Notes: generated from the sequence alone by a model not told the origin. 64,000 bases of DNA from Nymphaea colorata (GCF_008831285.2 NC_045140.1:7558505-7622504); one strand, 5' to 3'. Positions 13,801-28,800 are shown, counted from the stretch's first letter. A program made the numbers and translations.

Positions 13801-16800
13801 TCACCTGTGGTGGTGGCATATCTCACACGTGGTTGATGTATTAACGTTAGCGTAAGTGCACTGGTCACAAGACCAGCGACCTGTGTCATCCAGGGTCCTC
13901 GTTGAACCGGATTTTGAGCTAGCAGCCTTTCCCCTGCTTGCCCTGCCTTTGCTAGCAGCAGCTTTGGAGCCTCCACTTTGACTGCTGGTTCCCTGGGAAT
14001 CGACATCAGCCAACCCATTCTCCAAAGCTTTTACTAGATTCTCAAAGTAATTGCGAGTCACACTGCATGAATCAAGAAGTACCCAATCGAACAGTAGGAT
14101 CAATGAGATGGAACATCACTGAAACCTGCAATAACAAGAACATAGCAGACACACTTTCTCTAGTGCACTGCATTCGGGGACAATATACAGAGCATAAGAG
14201 AATAAATTGACAGCATAGTTGGCAAACTCGTTGATCCAAGTCGTGAGACGCCGAAGTCGGCTAGGATCATCCAAATACTGGGTCACTGGTCGAGTCAGCT
14301 GGGATCGTCAACTAATTACATGTTTTTTTGCCATGTATTACTGAATACTGCAGTTGTTACTTTTTGAACTGTGAAATATCATAAACTTTACTAATCATAC
14401 ATAAATACTCGTAGTACATATTCAGTTTTAGTTGATAAAAAAAAATCAAATACGAAGTCCTGACAGACTTACCTTCTTCATCTATTTATTCAAAAAAAAG
14501 AAAGCTATACAATTATGAGTCACTAACGGGATGTTTGATGTCTTGGAAAATCAAAATTCTAGAATAAAATTTTCACATCAACCTGGAATCAATTGTCTTT
14601 GTTAATTGTTTTAAATTTCCATTTTCAACGCCTTCAAATGGAATGTCTTCGCCAACATATGATTGATTTTTTTAGAAAACTAGTAAGACGTCCCCCTCCC
14701 ACAGCTCTTAGAAATATTTAGAAAGTGGAAGGAGATATTTTAAAAAGAACAAAAAACAAGGTTTTTTTCCGTTTTGTCCAGGTTTTATCGTAAGATACAG
14801 GAGCAACGATACACAGGTGTATCGTATAGGTTTCTCGAACCTATACGATATATATCACATGATATGGGCCCGCATCATGCGATACGAATAACACTGCCTT
14901 GAATAGGAATGAAAATACCAGTTCCATAGTTCCACTTTTCCTTTGAGTTTGATAGCATGGAGTTTTTATTCTAAATTAAAAATAACTTATTTGATGGAAA
15001 GAGAATTAAAATTCTAGGATTCTTGAATTAAGGCTTTCATGCTTTGTGCCTCAAAGAGAGATTAAAAAAAAATCCAAAATTCTAGAATCATAATTTTAAT
15101 TCTAAAATTTTGATTCTGAAATGAACTTATAAGTCCATAATCAAAATTATTTGTTTGATGACACAATTTCCATTTTTAAAGAATGAGAAATATTGATTCT
15201 AGAATTCAATTGATTCCCAGTGAATCAAACACCCCTTAAGTCAACTCTCTAACCCAGTGACCTAGTTTTCAGATTATCCCAGTCCGAGTTACGAGTTTAC
15301 CAACCATGACTAACAGCACAATAATTCATTAGAACAAACACAACTACTGGCACAAGCATGAATGCAACAACAATTATAAGTTAATCTGCCCATATATTCC
15401 CACAAACAAACACACACACACACACACACACACAAAGACTTTTTTAAGGCAGTCAATTAGCTTTTTAACAATCAAGCAATTCATGGCAATTTAACAAACT
15501 TGGGTATGGAGTATCAACCTGACTATGACAACCCAACATATAGAAAAACAAGAAAAAAAATGAGACTTCAATAGCAGGCAATAGCAAAACAATGACTTTC
15601 ACAACAAACCAGTCGTGGTAACATCTACCTGGTTAAGCCTGCCAGCTTGGTTCTGAATTCGTTAAACTCCTTAGATGGACCCTCACCCTCTAGGAAAGTG
15701 AGCAATTCCTTTTCAGCACATTGATGTAGTCGCTCCAACCCAGACTCAGCCTCCCCTACAATAAACAAAATGTGCATGCCAAAATTGATGTGAAGATGGA
15801 AAGGAAGAATAATGGTTACGGTAGTAAAAGGAAGATGAAAATACCCTGTAAATACTCAAAAAATTGCTTCTTTGCAAGTTCACGCTCAGGAAGGTAATAG
15901 CCATAGGCATATGTCCACTTCAGTACTCGCCTGCACTCAACAATCTGTAGACCACAGTATCAGATACAGAGAACATCTCACAACAAATGACGGTAATAAA
16001 CACTTGAGAGCAAAGACCAAGTTGAGGCAAACAAGAGGTTTACCTGTAACCAAGCATCAGTTATGAATTTCAACTGAGATGCTGGCTGACACTGCTTGTC
16101 GCTCAACTTTTCAATCTGTATATTTCATAGGATTAACATAATTTTCATGAATTACAACGATATACTGGTAATTGCCAGAATTTTGTGTTCTCTAAGAATG
16201 TAAAAAATCAACTATAACAAAGTAAACAAATGCAGCATCACCAATATTTGGTAAAACTTTTGCAGTCCATGTTATATTTCACTCAAATGAACTTTAATTT
16301 CATAAAATCATGAAAGGTCTTAAAAAGAATCAGATAATAAAAAAAGTGACCATGCAACAATACTAAAATAGAGAGAGGAGAGCTATAGACAATCCTTCAC
16401 ATGATGTAAGAAGATGTAAGAATTCCGATGATAATGGCACAGCTTATGTCATAACAATTCCATTCTCAAGTACTTTCATGTCAGTTTGTTTATCAAAGAA
16501 TAAAAGGTGTTGCAAGTAGTCTACAGATTACCACTTACATGAACAGTTTGCATTTGATGCAGATCTGAAAGAGCCTTTGCCCTTGACTGGAACAAAAACA
16601 ACAAAATTTGAGAACCATGTGCAAACAATTTCTTATATCAGAAGAAAGAATTGGGCAAGTCTGGAAATATTAGAGAAAAAGAAAAACTATTTCACAATGA
16701 GGTGCACTACATGAAAATTACAGTGAGATCAACTGTGTGTATATACTACTTCAATTTGGACAGCAAGAAGCATCGGATTGTTTCAGTAAATTGTTATCTA

Positions 16801-19800
16801 ATAAGCTCCTAAGAACACGAGCTACAGGAAGCATCACTGTTAAAGCTACCATGAAACAAGATCCTCATCGTTCTGCAACATTTTGTTTTGGTTACTAAAC
16901 TTATGTTTTCTGTTTGTCATCTCATGTCAAATTCATTTCTTATTCATTGTTATATATGTTTTGCATTCTGTCATTGCTCTTTCCTCCTTACTATTGTGAA
17001 GGTTGTTTAACCTTCTATTATAGGTGTGTGTTTGCTATTATCAATCTCTTAGTTGCTACATATTAAATGGTTCTATTTCCAATTATTTCCACAATAATCC
17101 CCAAGGGCCTCTCTTATTAGTCCTAGTCCAAATCTGTTCTCCTTAAATTAGATTTTATAAATTTATCCTCCATTTACCCTTGCCATGATAAACACACTCA
17201 TGCTATCCAAGTAAAAAAAGAGAAATTTTTAGTTGTTCCAAGGAAGACTTATGTGTTAAATACAAAAATACTTTTGGCATGTATAAATATGTGTGTGTGA
17301 GTGTGGAGAAAAAGAGAGAATAGATTTTATTTGGTAGGCAGAGTCAGGGTTTATGTAACATATGGCAGGTATGGTCAGGACCAACAAATCATCTTTTAAA
17401 GAGGATGCAACAAGCCTGACATACCAGATCCTGTATCATGCAATATCAGGTCCAGTGAACAGCATCAACTCAAATTTTACACATATAGGTACAATCGACT
17501 TAGCTTTCACTCAATTTGGGTTGGTCACATGCATTATAAACTCCATGATTCCTACCTCATTCTCATAAAAAAAAAAATTGTATTGATATGCATCAAGAAT
17601 GCAGCATTTCTTAGTTTTCTTTTGCTTTTTTGATAATAAAAGCTACTGTAGAACCGTTTGTTTTGTGACCTTCATTAATTCACTATATCATGTTCGTTGA
17701 TTGCTTACTTCACTTTTAACTACAGAAGTTTAGATTCCATTTTGCTTCAGTAGAATTTGCAGTTCTTATTGATACATGAGTGACCGTTATTTTATTTGTG
17801 TACTGGAATATAATAATGATGCTTACAGTTAAGGTTATGTAGGTGAAGTATACACATATCTAACAAATAGAAACATCTATAACCATATATGAGATAAAAC
17901 ACCATAAATGCAGAAACCATTCCTGCAGCAAGATGCCAAAATTTCAAGTTCCATGGAGATGCCGCATGCAACAGCACACATCAAACCTGCAACTACATCT
18001 TAGGAGCAAAAACATTTCAAACTTGTTTCGTTCCAGCTGTGCCTTGGGTTATTTTTCCTCATTCTAAGTTCATATTTTCTAGATTGTTGTTAGCCAAGGT
18101 AGAAAAGTATAGCGATCTTTAGAATAAAAGGAAACAGAAAATGAGAAAACATAAATCCCACTGACCGACTGATTGGTGGCCCATCTCTCATAATAATGAG
18201 TATACCGCTCCAATGAATTTTTTGCCATTTCTCGTCTTTTTTCAGCCTCATCATACTGAAGATTGTCAAATGAGGATAAGTTCAAATTAGGCTCTTCATT
18301 CATGCCAAAAAGGTACCTACTTATTGGCTGACACAAAAACCATATTCATAAAGAACATATTCATACCACTCCCTCCTGCTTCGCGGTCTCATAACGGTTA
18401 CATGCATAGAAACCACCTGTCCGTTCACCATGATCAGACCATGCACCAAGACAAAGCCTGCAAATACTTACTTGTTGACAGCCAATAAAGAATGGGAAAC
18501 ATTTAAATTCATTTACTCAAAAAAACTTTACGTGTCATCTCACCAGCAAAACTCAAACTTGCAAGGAGGTGTGCATGTAATATGCATGCAACCCTGATTC
18601 TTCTCAATTGGTCTCTTGCACTTCGGGCAAGGCTTTGAATTTGCCAATATCCTAAAAATAGAATCAGAAACATTAGCCACCATGAATAGATACTCAAGGT
18701 AAAGCAGGATCATATGTCACATGGGTGCGCATGCTGGTGACAGTGCTACACTTTTCGTAAAAAAAAAATTGGGCACAGGTAGGGCGGTAAATAAATATAT
18801 GTCTGCCAAAAAAGTTAAAGCAAAGAAAGGTCTGTTATTGTAATAAAGTATAATTTGGAAAACAATGCCATAAAAAATTAAAAAGAAACAGGCCTCTTTT
18901 TTGGAAATGATAATAAAGGGGAGGATCAGGAGGTTTAAAACAAAAAAGGTTCATAAAAAACTCTAGCACCATTTTCATCCTCCTCCCCGGGCACCAGGTA
19001 TGCATCTTTCCTCCTCCTCTTCTTCTTCCTCCATCGTCCTCCTCCTTCCTCCTCTACTTTTCTCTTCTTTTTATTTATTTTTTTTTTCGTTTTTTTGTTG
19101 GGAGGGTCACATTCTAGCAGCAATGGTGACATGTCGACGTGGGTGCAGCACCCAAAGTGCCACATCCATGTGACATAGGCAGGATTATTCAGGTATCAGA
19201 AACATCCATTAGCCTCACCTTATGGATAGATGTGTAAAATAGAGCAGGACAATTCAGATACCTGTAGTCCTAGTATCAAGTTTATATGAAAACCCAAACA
19301 GAAAAACAAATTCGCCTCCTTAGAAGTAGAACTAATTCATGGCCTACAAGAGCTCCGTCTACTAGGCCATTGTTTTGGACTTGAGACCATAAAGTAGAAG
19401 CAGCTCAAGCATCCAATGTCAGAATGTGCCTGTTGGCATAAACCACCTGCCCAACCCAGCTTGCACTAAAGAAAAAAAAAAAATGAAAGTACCAAAGTAT
19501 GTGAAAATCAAACAGAAATACAAGCTCAGCGACCAAAGTTCCAAGAAAATAGTATGACTGCTTTAATCATTTGTAGTTTTGCTCATGTCAACTTAAATTC
19601 ATTCCCTAGGAGACCAAAAATCTAAGTAACAAGGTTATGTTACTTGGCAGCCATACTGGTGTCTGTACACCATTTTCCAATACTGGTACACATGGGCAGG
19701 TTGGTATGTTTTGGACCTGGTCTGGGTCAAACCCCATCCAAAAACACTAACTTTTAAAACGTCGACCGAACTCTATGTCTGCTCATGGTCTAAAAGAGAG

Positions 19801-22800
19801 AGTCAGTATGATGGTTTGGAGGAGAGGCAAAGAAATCCCGGTGATTCTCCAGGTGAATCAAGTTTCAGTTTTGAAGGGCCTTGGGGTCATTCTAGAACAG
19901 GAAAACCACATAGAGAGGGAGTATGGAAGAGGTAAGGTCAACAGCAAGAGAAAGAGACAGAGAGCTGAGGAAGAGTCTTCTAGATCGATTCCCGTGCTTG
20001 CAGATCGTGTTTCTAAACGAGAGAAGAAAATGCAAAAGAAAATACCTGCAGTGGGAACGAAATGGACCTAGTGTTCTTCCTTGCGAGGCGTCTTCTTTTG
20101 CTGCTTTTGTTGTGTACAGGGCGTGATAGAGGGCACGAGGACGAGAGGGAGGGCGAGAGAGAAGGCACAGGGTGAGGGGCGAGGGGCAAGAAGGCGAGAT
20201 CGAGAGAGTGACAGGCAAGAGAGCAAGGTGGGAAAGGGTATCGCGCGAGAGAGAGGGAAAAAGAAAATCGATTTTTAAAACGCCAAGTTGGGGCGACTCA
20301 GTCTAGGTCGAAATAAGTACATGTATGGAAATGAATACAAAAAAAATGGACATACGTAGCTCAGGGGTTAATAGGCAGACCAACAACTAGGCTGTCCAAT
20401 TGACTGGTCTAACCAACTAGTCAATGGTTTGAAACACAGGTCAATTGACAAACAAGTGACTAGTTGGCTGACTAGTCACAATTTTGACAACCAAAGGGTC
20501 AACAATGAGAAAGCTTTTAAAAGCACTACTTTTCCTTCTTCTTCCTCCTCATCCACTTTTCTCTTCCTTTTTTGTCTCTTGTTTTTTTGGGGGGAGGGCG
20601 ACACCCTACCAGAAATGGTACAACGTCGACGCAAGAGCAACACCCAAAGTGCCACCTCCACGTGACATAGGCAGAATTATTCAGATATCAAAAACATCCA
20701 CTACAATCACACCCTTATGGAATATATGTGTAAAATAAAGCAGGATCATTCAGATATCTGCAGTCCTAGTACCAAGTTTATATGAAAACCAAACAGAAAT
20801 AAAAATCTGCAACATCATTAGAACTAAATCATGGCCTACAAGAGTTCCCTTTACAAGGTCATTGTTTTAGACTTTGAGACCTCAAAGTTGAAGCAGCTTA
20901 AGCGTCCAATATGACAGTGTCTGTTGGCATAATGTCTGCCTAACCCCCTTGCACTAAAAATAAATAAATAAATAAAAGGGCCATAGTTGAAAACCAAACA
21001 GAAATACAAGTTCACCGACCAAGTTTCCATGTCAACTTAAATTCATTTCCTAGGAGACCAAAAATCTAAGTAACATGGGTACATGTATTGGCCATGCACG
21101 TAAGATTTTTTGATAAATCACCACTAGATGGAGTCTTAAAGAAGACACGAGAGGAAGAGAAGAGAATAAGTCTGCACGAGGAACGAGAGAGAAAAAAAAC
21201 GAGGGCCATAGGGTTAGCAGTTAGCACCTGCCCCTTGTCATTACTTAAACTAATTACACAACATTTACAAATAAAATACACAAAAGAACAATAAATATTA
21301 CAAGTTTGCCAGTTTGCCACCGCCCATGTGCTGCGTGTGGTGAAAATGGGTCGGGTCTGACTTGACCCAAACCATAACTTAACAGACCCCCTCAAGTTGT
21401 GTATGATGTTTGATCATGTACAACTTGTTTTTCAATTCCCATAAATGATGCCCTGTAAGACCCTAGGTAAATAGACGAGCCACTTGTTGAGACGTGGGTA
21501 TATAAGTAGGAACAATTTCGCTCTCCTTAACCTTCTGGCGAATGAAATGTTGATCAATTTCTATATGCTTAGTGCAATTATGTAAGATAGGATTGAAGGC
21601 AATTTTGATGACACTTTAATTATCACAAAATAAAGATGACCGAGCAATGGGAAGAGAGAGTTCCCCAAGGAAATGATGCAACCATGAAGCCTCAGCTGTG
21701 CCGGCAGCCATGGCCACATATTCTGCCTCAGTGTTCGATCTGGAAATTGCACGTTGTTTTCTGCTGCTCCAGCAAATAAGATTAGAGTTAAGGAAGATAC
21801 AATAACCTGAAACTGACAGCCTATCATCTGGGTCGTATGCCCAATCTGCATCAATATAAGTGGAAATAGTATATCCATTCAAAACAGTTGACTTCCTCGT
21901 GTAGACGAGTCCATCCCCAAAAAAGTAACCTTAAGGAAGCGCAAAATATGTTTAATAGCATCCATATGTCCTTCTGTGGGTGCGTGAATAAACTGAGAGA
22001 CTTGATTCATTGCATATACTATGTTTGGGTGTGCAAATGTGAGATATTGCAACATGCCAATTATACTCCGATAAACGCTAGGGTTTGAGTATGAATCACT
22101 CCCATCAAAGGCATTCAATTTTGTGTTGAGAACACTAGGAGTATTAATGGGCTTGCAATTTGTCATACATGCTCTGTCCACTATATCAAGAGTATAGTAA
22201 AAATTAACATATCACCCTCTGTATCAAGCTCGACACCCAAAAAATACTGGAGTTTCTCGAGATCCTTCATCTTGAATTGTTGCTTCAACACTTCCTTAAC
22301 ATGAGATATGTGACATGGAGAATTTCCTGTAAGAACTATGTCATCTACATATATAAGTAGCCAAGTTGTGATTTCACCTATATGATATATGAATAGGGAA
22401 TGGTCAAGTGAACTTTTGATAAAACCAGCCTGCTGAACATGAAGAGAAAATCCATTCAACCATGAACGAGATGCTTGCTTAAGCCCATATAATGATTTTT
22501 GTAACTTACACACCCATTGAGTTGGATCATTGGTAGCATAACTTGAGGGTTGTTCCATGTATATTCTTTTTTAGAAAACCATGGAGAAAAGCATTTTTAA
22601 CATCCAACTGATCTAAGGTCCATCCATGTGAGATTGCAAGAGAAATGATAACCCAAACTGTACCCATTTTGATAACTGGACTGAAAATCTCATCATAATC
22701 TTCCCTGCACAGTTTGAGTGAAACCTCTAGCCACACATTTTGAACTCACTACATTCTTATCATCTGAACGAGGAACAATCTCCCAAGTTTAACATTCATT

Positions 22801-25800
22801 TAAAGCAGTCATTTCTTCATTCATAGCCTCGATCCAATATTTGTTTTTGCATGCGTGTTCATAACATTTTGGCTCCACATTTTTGCTCAATCTTGTCATA
22901 AAAAGCTGGAAATCTAAAGAGAAGTTATCTTAACTTACCCACCTATCAATAGAGTATCGCACACGTTCTGATCTACATGGGCAAGTAATGATAGTTTCTG
23001 GTGTGGTTGTCATCGAGTATGTACCATTCGTGAAAAATGATTAGGTGGAGACGTGTTGTCCATCTGAATAGATGGAGGCGTGCTGTCCATCTGATCATAT
23101 GAGGCTGCCTCGAATTCATCAATAACCCTGTCACTGTGTGTGTGTCATGCATCAGCTCCTTGGCCTAATATTTCAACATTTAGTTATGGATGATATGTAT
23201 CACCCCTTGCATTAAATGTTGCACGTGGCTCCTTTAAGTCCTTCAACTTATGCTCATCAAAAACAACATATCGTGAAATATACATGCGTCCAGTCTTCAT
23301 ATTATAGCATCTATAGCCCTTATAATTTTCTGCATAACCCACAAATCTGCACATAACAGCTCGATCTTGATACTTATTTCTCAAGAAAACATCAACATGG
23401 ACATAACAGACACATCCAAAAACACATAATTCATTATCATTTAGCTGCTCTTGATGTAAAATAAAGAATTGAGATTTTCCTTTAAGTAGAGACAATGGCA
23501 GCCGATTAATGATATGAACAGCAGTATGGGAAGCTTCAGTCATAGATTCATGGGCACATCTATGTTATGCATCATACTTAATGCACTTTCAACTATGTGT
23601 CTATGCTTTCTTTCAGCAATACCATTCTGTTGTGGTGTGTGAGGGCAGGAAATCTGTCGAGTGATCTCATGATTTAGTAAATACTCAGTAAATTCATTGG
23701 AAATGAACTCGCTCCCACTATCACATTCGAAATGCATAATATTGAAAGAGCATTTGTTTTGGACTAAGGCATGGAATTGGCTGAACAAGCGAAAAACCTC
23801 TGATTTTCTTTTCATAAAGTGGATCCATGTGTAGCGTGAGTAAGAATCAATAAAAATAACATAATGTGTAGCGTGAGTAAGAATCATAAAAATAACATAA
23901 TATTTGCTCCCGAGGGAAGAAGAAATAGGAACAGGCCCCCAAACATTGGAGTATATAGTGTCAAATAACTTCGAAGCTAGCTTATTTATTGACTGAAAAG
24001 GTAAGGCATGGCTCTTACAAATATGACAGCTTGAACACATGCTAGACTCATTGATATGATTCAAACTAGACTTATGTAATAGTCCATTTACAACAAAATT
24101 TTGAATGAAAGACCGACTACAATGTGTTAAACGACCATGCCAAATGGATGACTTATCATACTTTGTTAGATTGACTTTACTTTGACTAGGAAAAGATGAA
24201 TATGAAACACATGACTTGGACACATTTGGAGCTTCTTCAAGGACGTACATATCTCCTTTACGAACGCCCTCAGCGAATGTCTTCTTGGTTCGAACATCCT
24301 TGACATAATCAGAAGACCAGTAAACTCAATAGAAAAATGAGTATCATCAATAAGCTTTGACACGGAAATAATATTTTTCTTAACATCCGAAACGACAAGA
24401 ACCTTCTTTAAAGGTAGGGAAGAATAAGCCATGGATACATGTGCGTTTCCAATATGAGATATTTTGTGATGAGAACCATCTCCTGTAACAACTGAGCCTA
24501 TAGTTAAATAAGGAAGAGCACAGGAAAGCTTACCTGCATCATCAGTCACGTGGGCAGCGACACTAGAATCCACATACCATAATCCTTCTTCATTTTGCTT
24601 AAGATTGACTTTGGACAAAGCTAACATTAAGATCTGTTGCATAGCAAGAGGAATGTTTTGTGCTGCTATTGTGTTTGATACAGGTGGTCCGGCTGACTTA
24701 TTTTCACGCCTAACCTGCTTTCCTTTATTTTGAGGGTTATGTCAACATTCTGACTTTACATGACCTCTCTTATTGCAATAAAAACAAGTGAATATTCTTC
24801 ATAGTGCATTTGCCCATGCATTTACGTTTGGTGTAGGAAGAAAACCTCTCCCTGTCCCTGCCTATGCGTTCCAAACTCTAGAACTACTTCCTTGCAAAGT
24901 GTGGCTACTAGTGACCAATACATTGTGAGTGCCAGAATGAGGCAAGTGTTGTCTTTGTATACGACTTGCTTCATGTTGAATCAATTTTGCTTTCAAGTCT
25001 GCAAAAGAAGGAAGAACAAACAACACCTCTAAAGCAGTGCAGGAAACATCAAAATCTGACCTCAATCTGCTCAAAGCCCGCTGTACCTTGTTCTTGTCAC
25101 TAACTAGATGTCCTATGATGGCAAGTTGATCACTGACATTTTTTATTTCATACATGTACTCTAAAGTTGATCGTGTACATCGCTTTATAACTTAGAACTG
25201 CCTCTTGAGTTGCAGAAATTTTGCTTCTGATACTTGAGAATATATAGTAGCGAGTACATTCCATAACTCGAGTGTTGAAAAGTCGTCATCGACACCCGCC
25301 AGAACTTCCTCTGATAGCGTAGAGGTAATGTATGCAACAAGAGACTGATTGTGAGCCATCCACGTCTCATATTTAGGATTGCTTTCTGTGATGGTTTCCC
25401 AAACTTGCGCTGCAACATTCTTCACTTCTCGCATGATCCACTCCGGTGGCGCAGGTGTGGTGTCGTTGAGATGTCCATAGAGACAATGACTCTTGATAAA
25501 GGGAACTATTTGACGTTTCCATGTCAAATAGTTGGTATGGTTCAGTTTTGTGAGATGAATTGAGAGAGAAAGCTAGTCGACAAGATAGTTCAGTTTTGAT
25601 CCATATTTGGGTTTTCAGGCTAAACATGCATGGATGGGGTAGAAATTGGAAACTCTCACAACAGTAGTAAGAATTAGGGTAGGTGACTTTGGAAATCAAG
25701 GCACGACAGGTCTAGGAATTAGGGCAAACAACTTTGGGAATTAGGACAGAAAAAAAAAATCTCACGGCAGTTTTAGGAACTAGGGTAGACAACTTTGGAA

Positions 25801-28800
25801 ATTAGGGCAGAAAATAGCAGTTTTCAGATTAAGGCAGAAATAAAAAAGATGAGGGCAGAAATGGGCAGAAATCAGAAAGAGAAGAGAATAAGTGTGCACG
25901 AGGAATAAGAGAAAAGAAAAAAGAGGGCCTTACGGTTAGCACCCACCACTTACCGTTACTTAAACTAATTACACAACATTCACAAATAAAATACACAAAA
26001 GAACAATAAATATTACATGTTAGTCACTGCCCATGTGCTGCGTGTGGTGAAAATGGGTCAAGTCTGACTTGACCCAAACCATAACTTAACAATACCTGTG
26101 TCCAGACACCCTTTTTTGACACAGGTACACTTGGGGCAAGTTGGCACTTCTTGGACCTGGTCTGGGACAGACCCGATCCAAAACACTAACTTCTAAAACA
26201 TAATTAACCAAACTCTTTGCCCGCTTGCAATCATAATGAGAAAGCTGTGGGGATCGTTTGGAGGGGAGGGAAAGAAATCCTGGAGGTCTCCAGGTGGATC
26301 AAGATTCAGCTTTGAAGGGCCTTCAGTGATTCTAGAACAGGAAAAGCAGAGAGAGAGAGATAGAAAGAGAAATAAAAGGGAAGGGCACCAGCCAGAGAGA
26401 GAGAGATACTGAGAGCTAAGGAGGAAGAGTCTTCCACCCCGTCATGCCCTTCATTTTCTATTTTAAACTTCATTTATCCCTACTAGAAACTTATAAATCA
26501 CTGGCTAACATTTTACATATATTTCAAGTAGGTCATACCAACTTTGGAAAAATGTATGCCTTTTCTTCACTTACACACCCCCACACCCACATTTTTCAAA
26601 ATTTTTGTATCTGCACCTGCACCATCATACCCACACTCACACCCACAAAACTTAGACAAAAGTGAATTTTAATTTGGCTGAGACAACCTAACTTGTCAAA
26701 TCGAATCTCAGACACAAGTCACTCAACAACCTAAGGGGCTGTTTGGCAACAGTAACGCAGTCACTGTCCCATGAATCTGCCCAAAAAAAATGGGACAGAT
26801 TCATGAAACACTCTAACAAGTCCAGATTCATGGGACAGGAATAGTGTGTTACTGTCACCAAACAGCCCTCAAAAGACTAATGGGACTAGTTGGTCTAACT
26901 CAGTGTAGGTTGAAATGAATACATATTTGGAAACAAATATAAAATGTAACATATTTGTACAAAGAATGAGCATACATAGCTCAGGGCTTAGTAGGCAGAC
27001 CAACGACTAGGCTGTCTAGTGTCTAATTGACTGGCCTGACCACCTAGTCAATGGATTGAAACACGTCAGATGATAACCAACTGACCAGTTGGCCGACTAG
27101 TCAGCATTTTGACAACCAAAGGATCAACATTGTGAAAGCTTTAAGTTTCCTAGAGTATGGTTAAGAGATGAATGAACCGTAATTATTGTGTGTGGACACA
27201 TACACAGACATGCAGTGGATTTTGGTACACCTAAGTCCAGAAAACATAAATGTCAATCAAGATGCTAGCTCAGTTTTGCTCACTTCCACGGGTCAGGCTT
27301 TCTAATGTGCGAACAAAAGACAAGTTCAGATACTTCACTTAATTACACTTTCCTTGCAAAACCTAAATTTTAACTTGTTCAACAGAAGTTCAATACAACT
27401 CCCTTCCGCAGGTGCTCCCAAACCATAACTGTGTGTGGCAAATGCATGTCTGTGTGTGCATAGAAGTGACATGGACTTGACAGACCTATGATGAGAAAAG
27501 GTAATGTCACAGAATCAAGGACTACACCATTTATGGGCCTGCTAGCTGGGTTATGCATCCAATATTCACTGGATCAGGCACCTCCAACAACGAAATGTAT
27601 GAAAAGCCAGCACTTCATTTAACAACACTGCCTTTGCGATATTAAAAATGCTGATTTACCTGACTCAATATTAAAATAACTGAAACTTCCTTAAAACAAT
27701 CAATCCTACCAGTTCATATTCTCTGATTCAGCACTGTTCTTTAGGATCCACTTGGCCACTGTGTCACAGTCAACAGGACGGTGTGCCTCTTCAGTACACT
27801 GAAATTAAATTGAATGGGTTTAGAATTTCTTGTTTTCCTTGTTCAATGCTAACAAAAAATGTCAGAGATTCAGGGAAGCACTCACATTCCAACAAAAATT
27901 ATAAGAACAATTGCAGGTAACATCATAGTTTGAACTGCCAGCAACAAATTCTACAGCATACTCACAGCCTGGAGCAGGACACCATTTGGTCTGCATAAAT
28001 AAAACAGAAACATCAATGCTTCATAAGCTATGAGAAACTGCCTGCAATCCACTACAAATAAACAAATTGATTCATTTTATGATTTGTAAACCAAGTATTC
28101 AACAAGATGGAACTAATTGCTTTGACAAATCGAAAAAAAAAAAAGGCAATTTGAAGTATCAAAATTGTTAGACACTCCCACAAATCATCATCATCATTAA
28201 CATTAAACCAACAGCTATATACACATAGAAAGAAATCTTAGCAGAATACAAAAATGTGCCTTCTCCCTCGAAGATTTCCACTTATTATGCATAAATTAGT
28301 TTAAACAACTGAAGCTGTTATTGTTATCGGACATATCATTCAGACGGCAAAAGCACCTGTTTGTTATCCGTTACAAGAAGGATCCCCAACAGAAACCACA
28401 AATATTTAAACAGTAAGAGCACCTTTTTGTTATTAGTTTTAAGAAGGACCGCAACAAAAAACACAAATAAGTTGTTCATATAGTTCAGCCGCTTCAAAGA
28501 AGCATGCACCGTAGAATGACATCCCCATTTTGACATCACATAAACACACACACAGAGAGAGCAGGAGAGGATAAAAATAAATTTAGTTGATCAGATGTCA
28601 TGACCATGTCCACTCCCACAGTGGGTTCTGGCCCCAAGCCCAGCAGATCCCAACCCCCACCTACCAACTTTGGTTTCATCCCCAAAAAGACTACGAACCA
28701 AGACAAACAATCACTTAACAACTTCTTTATAAATCCCTAGGATTCTTCACAATTTTAGATATAGGACAACTTTCCAAAGTGCGTCACAAAACACCCACCC

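Larger units (their letters stand above)
14216..15312. mobile_element. TIR element in ligase intron 14, with a second element nested inside
   Basis: The left end GTTGGCAAACTCGTTGATCC and the reverse complement of the right end (GTTGGTAAACTCGTAACTCGG) form inverted termini. Inside both, GGGTCACTGG and its inverted counterpart recur. The element is interrupted by the element at 14524-15239. No coding capacity. It occupies most of intron 14 (14063-15628). Class unknown. Confidence 0.55.
21155..26091 (-). mobile_element. Decayed Ty1/Copia retrotransposon in ligase intron 7
   Basis: On the minus strand the order is 5' LTR, gag, zinc knuckle, protease, integrase, reverse transcriptase, RNase H, 3' LTR, the Copia order. 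The polypurine tract GAGGGGGTC directly precedes TGTTAAGTTATGG at the 3' LTR (21384). Frameshifts and stops break the polyprotein into pieces. The element lies in the same orientation as the host gene. No clean target duplication or tRNA primer site was found, and the inner ends of the two LTRs do not match, so one end has been rearranged. Bounds are those of the matching LTR parts. Confidence 0.9.
20521..27146. repeat. Intron 7 tandem duplication, second unit, split by a Copia insertion
   Basis: The unit resumes at 20521, runs to about 21095, is interrupted by the Copia element, and continues from 26092 to about 27146, ending TTTTGACAACCAAAGGATCAAC as the first unit ends. It also holds a MITE at 26735-26869 that the first unit lacks. 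The Copia and MITE therefore arrived after the duplication. Confidence 0.85.
18652..27709 (-). other. Ligase intron 7, 9.06 kb, hosting a tandem duplication and a Copia element
   Basis: This intron splits the Trp285 codon between IBR and RING2. It is far longer than the others because it contains two copies of a 1.5-kb unit, the second broken by a Copia retrotransposon and carrying a MITE. The splice signals are normal (donor GTAGGA, acceptor TTTTTAG). Confidence 0.9.

Noticed and set aside
19711-20278. Several charged frames (up to 108 codons) in intron 7
   Set aside because: They lie in the purine-rich part of the duplicated intronic unit, and the second unit does not keep them.
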